The notes under the pieces: model-generated
Databases searched by the model: none
What the model was told of the DNA's origin: nothing
What the model saw: only the letters and a program-made list of their open reading frames with translations
DNA from: an uncultured Candidatus Saccharibacteria bacterium
GTDB lineage: Bacteria > Patescibacteriota > Saccharimonadia > Saccharimonadales > Saccharimonadaceae
Reading direction: 5' to 3'
DNA length: 17,620 nucleotides
NCBI GenBank assembly: GCA_937902525.1
Contig: CALEKV010000032.1
Location: 1 to 17,620, forward strand
Shown here: piece by piece, positions 14,527-17,620 of the stretch
How the letters are laid out: each line of letters begins with the position of its first letter
Position numbering within the stretch: position 1 is the stretch's first letter
Made by a program: the position numbers and the translations under genes

Positions 14527-15297
14527 ATGAAAAAATTAATCGCTTTTGACTTGGACGGCACGCTGGCGCCGAGCAAATCTCATTTTGACCCAAGAATGGT
14601 TGCGTTGTTTGACCGTTTGCTAGCTCATTACCATGTTTGCGTTATATCGGGTGGTAAATACGAGTTGTTTCAAAGGCAGTTTTTGACACAGATTACTACT
14701 GAGCCAGATAGTCTTGAGCGGCTGCACCTAATGCCAACGAGTGGTACGCGGTATTATACGTTCAAGAACGGGAAGTGGCATTTGGAGTACGCCGAAGATT
14801 TCACCGCAGCGCAGAAGAAGCAGATTATTATAGCGTTAGAAGATGGCCTGCGCGAATCTGGGTTTTCTGTCAAAAAAACTTTCGGAGAAACGATTGAAGA
14901 TCGCGAGAGTCAGATTACATTGTCTATTTTGGGTCAAGAGGTTGTTGCGGAGCTTGGAGACGAAGGAGTCAAAATGAAAGAAGATTGGGATCCAGACGGT
15001 TCGAAAAAGATGAAGATCCGTGATATCGTGGCCCCAAAGATTCCTGAATATAATGTTCGTGCTGCTGGCGCCACGAGTATTGACGTGACGCAGCCAGGTG
15101 TTGATAAGGCATACGGCATGAATAAGTTAATGGCCGCAACCGGATTCACAAAAGATGACATATTATTTATGGGCGATAAGATTGTGCCTGGTGGCAACGA
15201 CTACCCTGTTGAGGAAATGGGTATTGATTGTATTGCAGTACGCAGTTGGGAAGATACTGCCTATGTAATCGAGGGTATTTTGGGCGTAACTGACTAG
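14527..15297 (+). CDS. HAD-superfamily (IIB) phosphatase, phosphomannomutase-like
   Basis: The 256 residues form a HAD fold with a C2B-type cap: motif I DLDGT (8-12, Asp8 and Asp10), motif II Ser41 in ISGG, Lys194 in DKAYG, and motif IV GDK with PGGND (216-225). GDKxxPGGND is typical of the eukaryote-type phosphomannomutase PMM2 branch, which interconverts mannose-6-phosphate and mannose-1-phosphate; the stretch GETIEDRESQITLSILGQ (120-137) also fits that branch. Phosphomannomutase activity is therefore possible, but a plain sugar-phosphate phosphatase cannot be excluded. ATG 14527 has AGGAGG (14517-14522) four bases upstream and the gene follows tyrS by 11 bases. The next gene begins about 110 bases on; between them I see only the palindrome ATGGCGCCAT (15302-15311). 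Confidence 0.85.
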   Translation: MKKLIAFDLDGTLAPSKSHFDPRMVALFDRLLAHYHVCVISGGKYELFQRQFLTQITTEPDSLERLHLMPTSGTRYYTFKNGKWHLEYAEDFTAAQKKQIIIALEDGLRESGFSVKKTFGETIEDRESQITLSILGQEVVAELGDEGVKMKEDWDPDGSKKMKIRDIVAPKIPEYNVRAAGATSIDVTQPGVDKAYGMNKLMAATGFTKDDILFMGDKIVPGGNDYPVEEMGIDCIAVRSWEDTAYVIEGILGVTD

Positions 15298-15406
15298 CCC
15301 TATGGCGCCATTAAAACTTAGTTAGCTGGGCGCACGTTTGTTCGACGCGCAACGAGCCGCTGTTGACTTAGACAAATCAGGCTGGTTAAATGGACTTATA
15401 ACGTTT

Positions 15407-16173
15407 ATGCATACGGCACTAAGTAACAAAAAGGGCGGGTTCACAATTGTAGAGTTGCTGATTGTGATAGTGATTATTGCAATTTTGGCTGCCGTAACAG
15501 TTGCGGCCTTTAACGGCGTCCAAAAACGTGCGCGCCAGGCACAGGTATCGGCTGCCGTTGATGGTGCTGCAAAAAAATTACCCTAGATTACGTTACAAAC
15601 GGCAACTATCCAGCCACGCTGGCATCAATTGGAGTTACTTCGCCGGCCGACGTAGTGCTGACGTATATTACAACGGCCAGCGGGTTTTGCGTTACCGCAA
15701 TAGCGGCAAGCGACAACACAATAGTCGCAGAGAAAAGTCACGAGGGTAGTTGCGGTAAGTTAACGGCGCAGTACTTTAACAACAACTCGCTGACTGGTCC
15801 TCCATCAGTGACGCGTATAGATCCTAGCTTGGATTTTAACTGGGGCTTTGGCTCACCGGCGCAGGGTGTCGATAGCGATAGTATCTCTGGCTCGTGGACT
15901 GGTTTTATTACAGCGCCGGTTACGGGCGCGTATACCATGCGTATCTGGGAAGACGATGGCTCGAGGATTTATTTAAACGGAGCCTTGGTGGCCGACCACT
16001 GGTCGGATGCATGTTGCACCTGGCGCACGTTCACGTATAACTTCACGGCCGGACAAAAGGTGCCGTTTAAGGCGGAGTTTGCTGAGGGTGGTGGTGTTGC
16101 CGGTATAAGGCTGCATTGGTCTTATCCCGGCCAGGGTAGTACGCCGGTTCCTGGGAGTGCCTTTAGTATCTAG
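15407..16173 (+). CDS. Type IV prepilin with C-terminal PA14 domain, joined by a -1 frame change
   Basis: Pilin-like surface protein. From ATG 15407 the 11-residue basic leader MHTALSNKKGG precedes the cleavage point G^FTIVELL, with Glu at mature position 5 and a hydrophobic helix (about 12-35). Frame 0 stops at 15584-15586 after 59 codons. The reading continues without loss in the -1 frame from 15577 as ITLDYVTNGNYPATLA, a typical pilin continuation, to the TAG at 16171. The joined product is 255 residues. Residues about 118-255 match a PA14 domain (GSWTGFITAP, YTMRIWEDDGSRIYLNG, GIRLHWSYPG), a beta-barrel often binding glycans. The switch is at A AAA AAA (15571-15577), a classic -1 slippery heptamer. 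Programmed slippage, phase variation and a read error are all possible. No SD is seen at ATG 15407; a TTG at 15338 in frame would give an overlong leader. TATAAC at 15397-15402 may be a -10 but is very close. Confidence 0.75.
15571..15577 (+). other. Slippery heptamer A AAA AAA in the pilin gene
   Basis: In frame 0 the codons are GCA AAA AAA TTA CCC TAG, so two Lys codons sit on seven A residues, the same kind of site as dnaX (A AAA AAG). A slip of -1 gives AAA AAA ATT ACC CTA and joins the pilin helix to its own C-terminal half. No convincing SD-like stimulator is seen upstream. The nearest hairpin downstream (CCAGC/GCTGG, 15610-15622) starts 33 bases away, outside the usual range. Confidence 0.6.
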
Positions 16174-16229
16174 AAAATAGAGATCTTGCTGGCATATATG
16201 AGCAACTTTGTGCGCTGTTAAAACTGGCG

Positions 16230-16235
16230 TAAAAT
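16230..16235 (+). promoter_or_regulatory. -10 element of a leaderless recG transcript
   Basis: TAAAAT at 16230-16235 puts +1 at about 16242, which is the G of the recG GTG. A -35 is weak (TTGTGC at 16208-16213, 16-base spacer). No SD is present. Confidence 0.5.
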
Positions 16236-16241
16236 AGGATA

Positions 16242-17620
16242 GTGAATTTACTCACCAATATAAGTCAAATTAAGGGAGTGGGGCCAAAAACGGCGGAGCA
16301 GTTAGCAGAAGCTGGTCTTGTTAATGTTGGTGATTTATTAATGTTTTTGCCGCGCAAACATGATGATTTTACCGGCGTGACACCAATTAACCAAATCCAA
16401 CCAGGTAAAGTCACTATTAAAGCGCGGTGCGAAAGCATAAATACGCGTCCGGTGCGCCGTGGCATGCAGCTTACCACTGCCGTATTAGCAGACGACACGG
16501 GCAAATTGAATGCCGTGTGGTTTAACCAAGGCTACCGCGTGCAGCAATTGGGCGGCAGCAGTGATGAGTTTTATTTTAGTGGCACGTTTGAATATAATTA
16601 CAATAAATATCAGCTGACAAACCCGAGTGCGGAACTCGCTAAAGACTTTGGTGCGGTACAGGGTGATCGGCTGCTGCCCGTGTATCACGCTACTGCTGGA
16701 CTAAAAAGCAACGTACTGCGTAAAATTTACGCCACACTGCGTCCACTTATGACGGTATTGCCTGAAACTTTGCCGGCAAGTGTCGTAAAAGGCGAAAACT
16801 TAATTAGTCGCGCACAGTCAGTAACGGCGATGCACTTTCCTGAACGAATGGAAGATGTGACAAGGGCGCGTGAACGGCTTGGGTTTGAAGAATTATTTGA
16901 AATGTTGCTGGCTAGCCAGCTAAATAAGCAACAAAACCAAAAGTTAACTGGCTTTGCCATGCCGTTTGACCAAAAAGCCGTTAAAGATTTTGTGCAGGCA
17001 TTGCCGTTTGCATTAACAAACGCCCAACGGCGTGCGTCGTGGCAGGTAATTCAGGATTTTGAAAGCTCTGTGCCCATGAATCGATTATTACAAGGTGATG
17101 TTGGCAGCGGTAAAACGGTCGTGGCAGCGCTCGCGGCGTTCCAGGCAGCACAAAACGGTTACCAAACGGCGATTATGGCGCCAACCGAAATATTGGCGCG
17201 CCAACACGCCGCAACGCTCGCCGCTTTGCTGGAACCGTTTGGTGTGAGTGTGGGGCTAATAATTGGTAGCGTAAAGGGTAAAGCGCGCGAGCTTATTTAT
17301 GATGGCATTAAAAACGGCAGCATTGCGGTTGCGGTGGGCACTCACGCCCTTATTCAAGACACGGTGGCGTTTCACAACCTTGGGTTTGTCGTCATTGATG
17401 AGCAGCACCGTTTTGGTGTCGAGCAACGGCAAAAGCTGTTAAACAAAGCGTATAAAATGCCGCATTTGCTCGCCATGACAGCCACGCCTATCCCTCGCAG
17501 CCTAGCGCTTACGCTGTACGGCGAACTAGAAATCAGTATATTGGACGAAAAACCGGCCAATCGTAAGCCTATCATTACAAAAACGGTCAACCCGGTCAGT
17601 GCTCCAAAGGTATACCAGCA
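16242..17620 (+). CDS. recG: ATP-dependent DNA helicase RecG, 3' end outside window
   Basis: Branch-migration helicase that regresses stalled forks and processes recombination intermediates. 459 codons are visible, all in one open frame to the window edge. GTG 16242 (VNLLTNISQIKGVG) is the first start after an in-frame TAA at 16230. The N-terminal wedge/OB region starts with IKGVGPKTAEQL and shows the OB-fold block TTAVLADDTGKLNAVWFNQ. Helicase domain 1 has Walker A GDVGSGKT (residues 285-292), motif II DEQHRFG and motif III MTATPIPRS. A typical RecG has about 670-700 residues, so roughly one third, including helicase domain 2, is missing. The gene appears to have its own leaderless promoter and is not coupled to the pilin gene 68 bases upstream. 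Confidence 0.96.
   Translation, partial: MNLLTNISQIKGVGPKTAEQLAEAGLVNVGDLLMFLPRKHDDFTGVTPINQIQPGKVTIKARCESINTRPVRRGMQLTTAVLADDTGKLNAVWFNQGYRVQQLGGSSDEFYFSGTFEYNYNKYQLTNPSAELAKDFGAVQGDRLLPVYHATAGLKSNVLRKIYATLRPLMTVLPETLPASVVKGENLISRAQSVTAMHFPERMEDVTRARERLGFEELFEMLLASQLNKQQNQKLTGFAMPFDQKAVKDFVQALPFALTNAQRRASWQVIQDFESSVPMNRLLQGDVGSGKTVVAALAAFQAAQNGYQTAIMAPTEILARQHAATLAALLEPFGVSVGLIIGSVKGKARELIYDGIKNGSIAVAVGTHALIQDTVAFHNLGFVVIDEQHRFGVEQRQKLLNKAYKMPHLLAMTATPIPRSLALTLYGELEISILDEKPANRKPIITKTVNPVSAPKVYQ

Noticed and set aside
15302..15311. Palindrome ATGGCGCCAT as a terminator or operator
   Set aside because: It has no loop and no T-tract, and no second copy was seen near a promoter; ten-base palindromes occur by chance.
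15610..15622. Hairpin CCAGC/GCTGG as frameshift stimulator
   Set aside because: It begins 33 bases after the slippery site, where stimulators normally start within about 5-9 bases.

Overview
The window looks like a chromosomal segment from a member of the Patescibacteria (CPR), most probably Candidatus Saccharibacteria (TM7). This is an inference from several signs. Core genes are tightly packed with short or overlapping junctions. The secreted-type HNH nuclease and the variant Tgt are of a type also seen in Actinobacteria. A type IV pilin carries a PA14 domain. Several promoters are extended -10 or apparently leaderless. Genes end in TAA, TAG and TGA with no internal TGA, so code 11 applies.

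Layout. (1) Bases 1-1773 hold the 3' end of an HNH nuclease gene (+) running tail-to-tail into tgt (-), with a 41-base overlap. (2) Bases 1774-3100 are an accessory island between tgt and nusA. It holds two small orphan genes (1900-2250 and 2654-3016). Each has its own near-consensus promoter, a leader hairpin, a good Shine-Dalgarno (SD) site and a GC-rich terminator. They are separated by an elaborate set of alternating inverted repeats (2342-2480). (3) Bases 3067-4628 hold nusA with its own promoter, followed after 4 bases by a small six-cysteine protein gene. (4) Bases 4645-10473 are a stress and genome-maintenance operon: a perfect CIRCE operator sits on the promoter of clpC, followed by a membrane-anchored HEMLH putative metallopeptidase, radA and a PIN/TRAM (YacL-like) gene. 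This recalls the clpC-radA-disA-yacL order of Firmicutes, with disA absent and the metallopeptidase inserted. (5) A class A penicillin-binding protein gene (10474-13191, -) converges on that operon with no gap. (6) Divergent from it run tyrS, a phosphomannomutase-like HAD gene, a type IV prepilin-PA14 gene read through a -1 frame change at seven A residues, and the 5' part of recG, which leaves the window.

How the parts fit together. ClpC, RadA and NusA are housekeeping and stress functions. HrcA should repress clpC through CIRCE and, by read-through, the metallopeptidase and radA. The PBP, pilin-PA14, HNH nuclease and metallopeptidase are envelope or extracytoplasmic candidates, which would suit a cell that lives attached to a host.

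The most interesting points are the A AAA AAA slippery site in the pilin-PA14 gene, the pair of orphan expression cassettes with the nested palindromes between them, the HEMLH membrane protein inside the clpC operon, the altered substrate loop of Tgt, and the degenerate HIGH motif of TyrRS.
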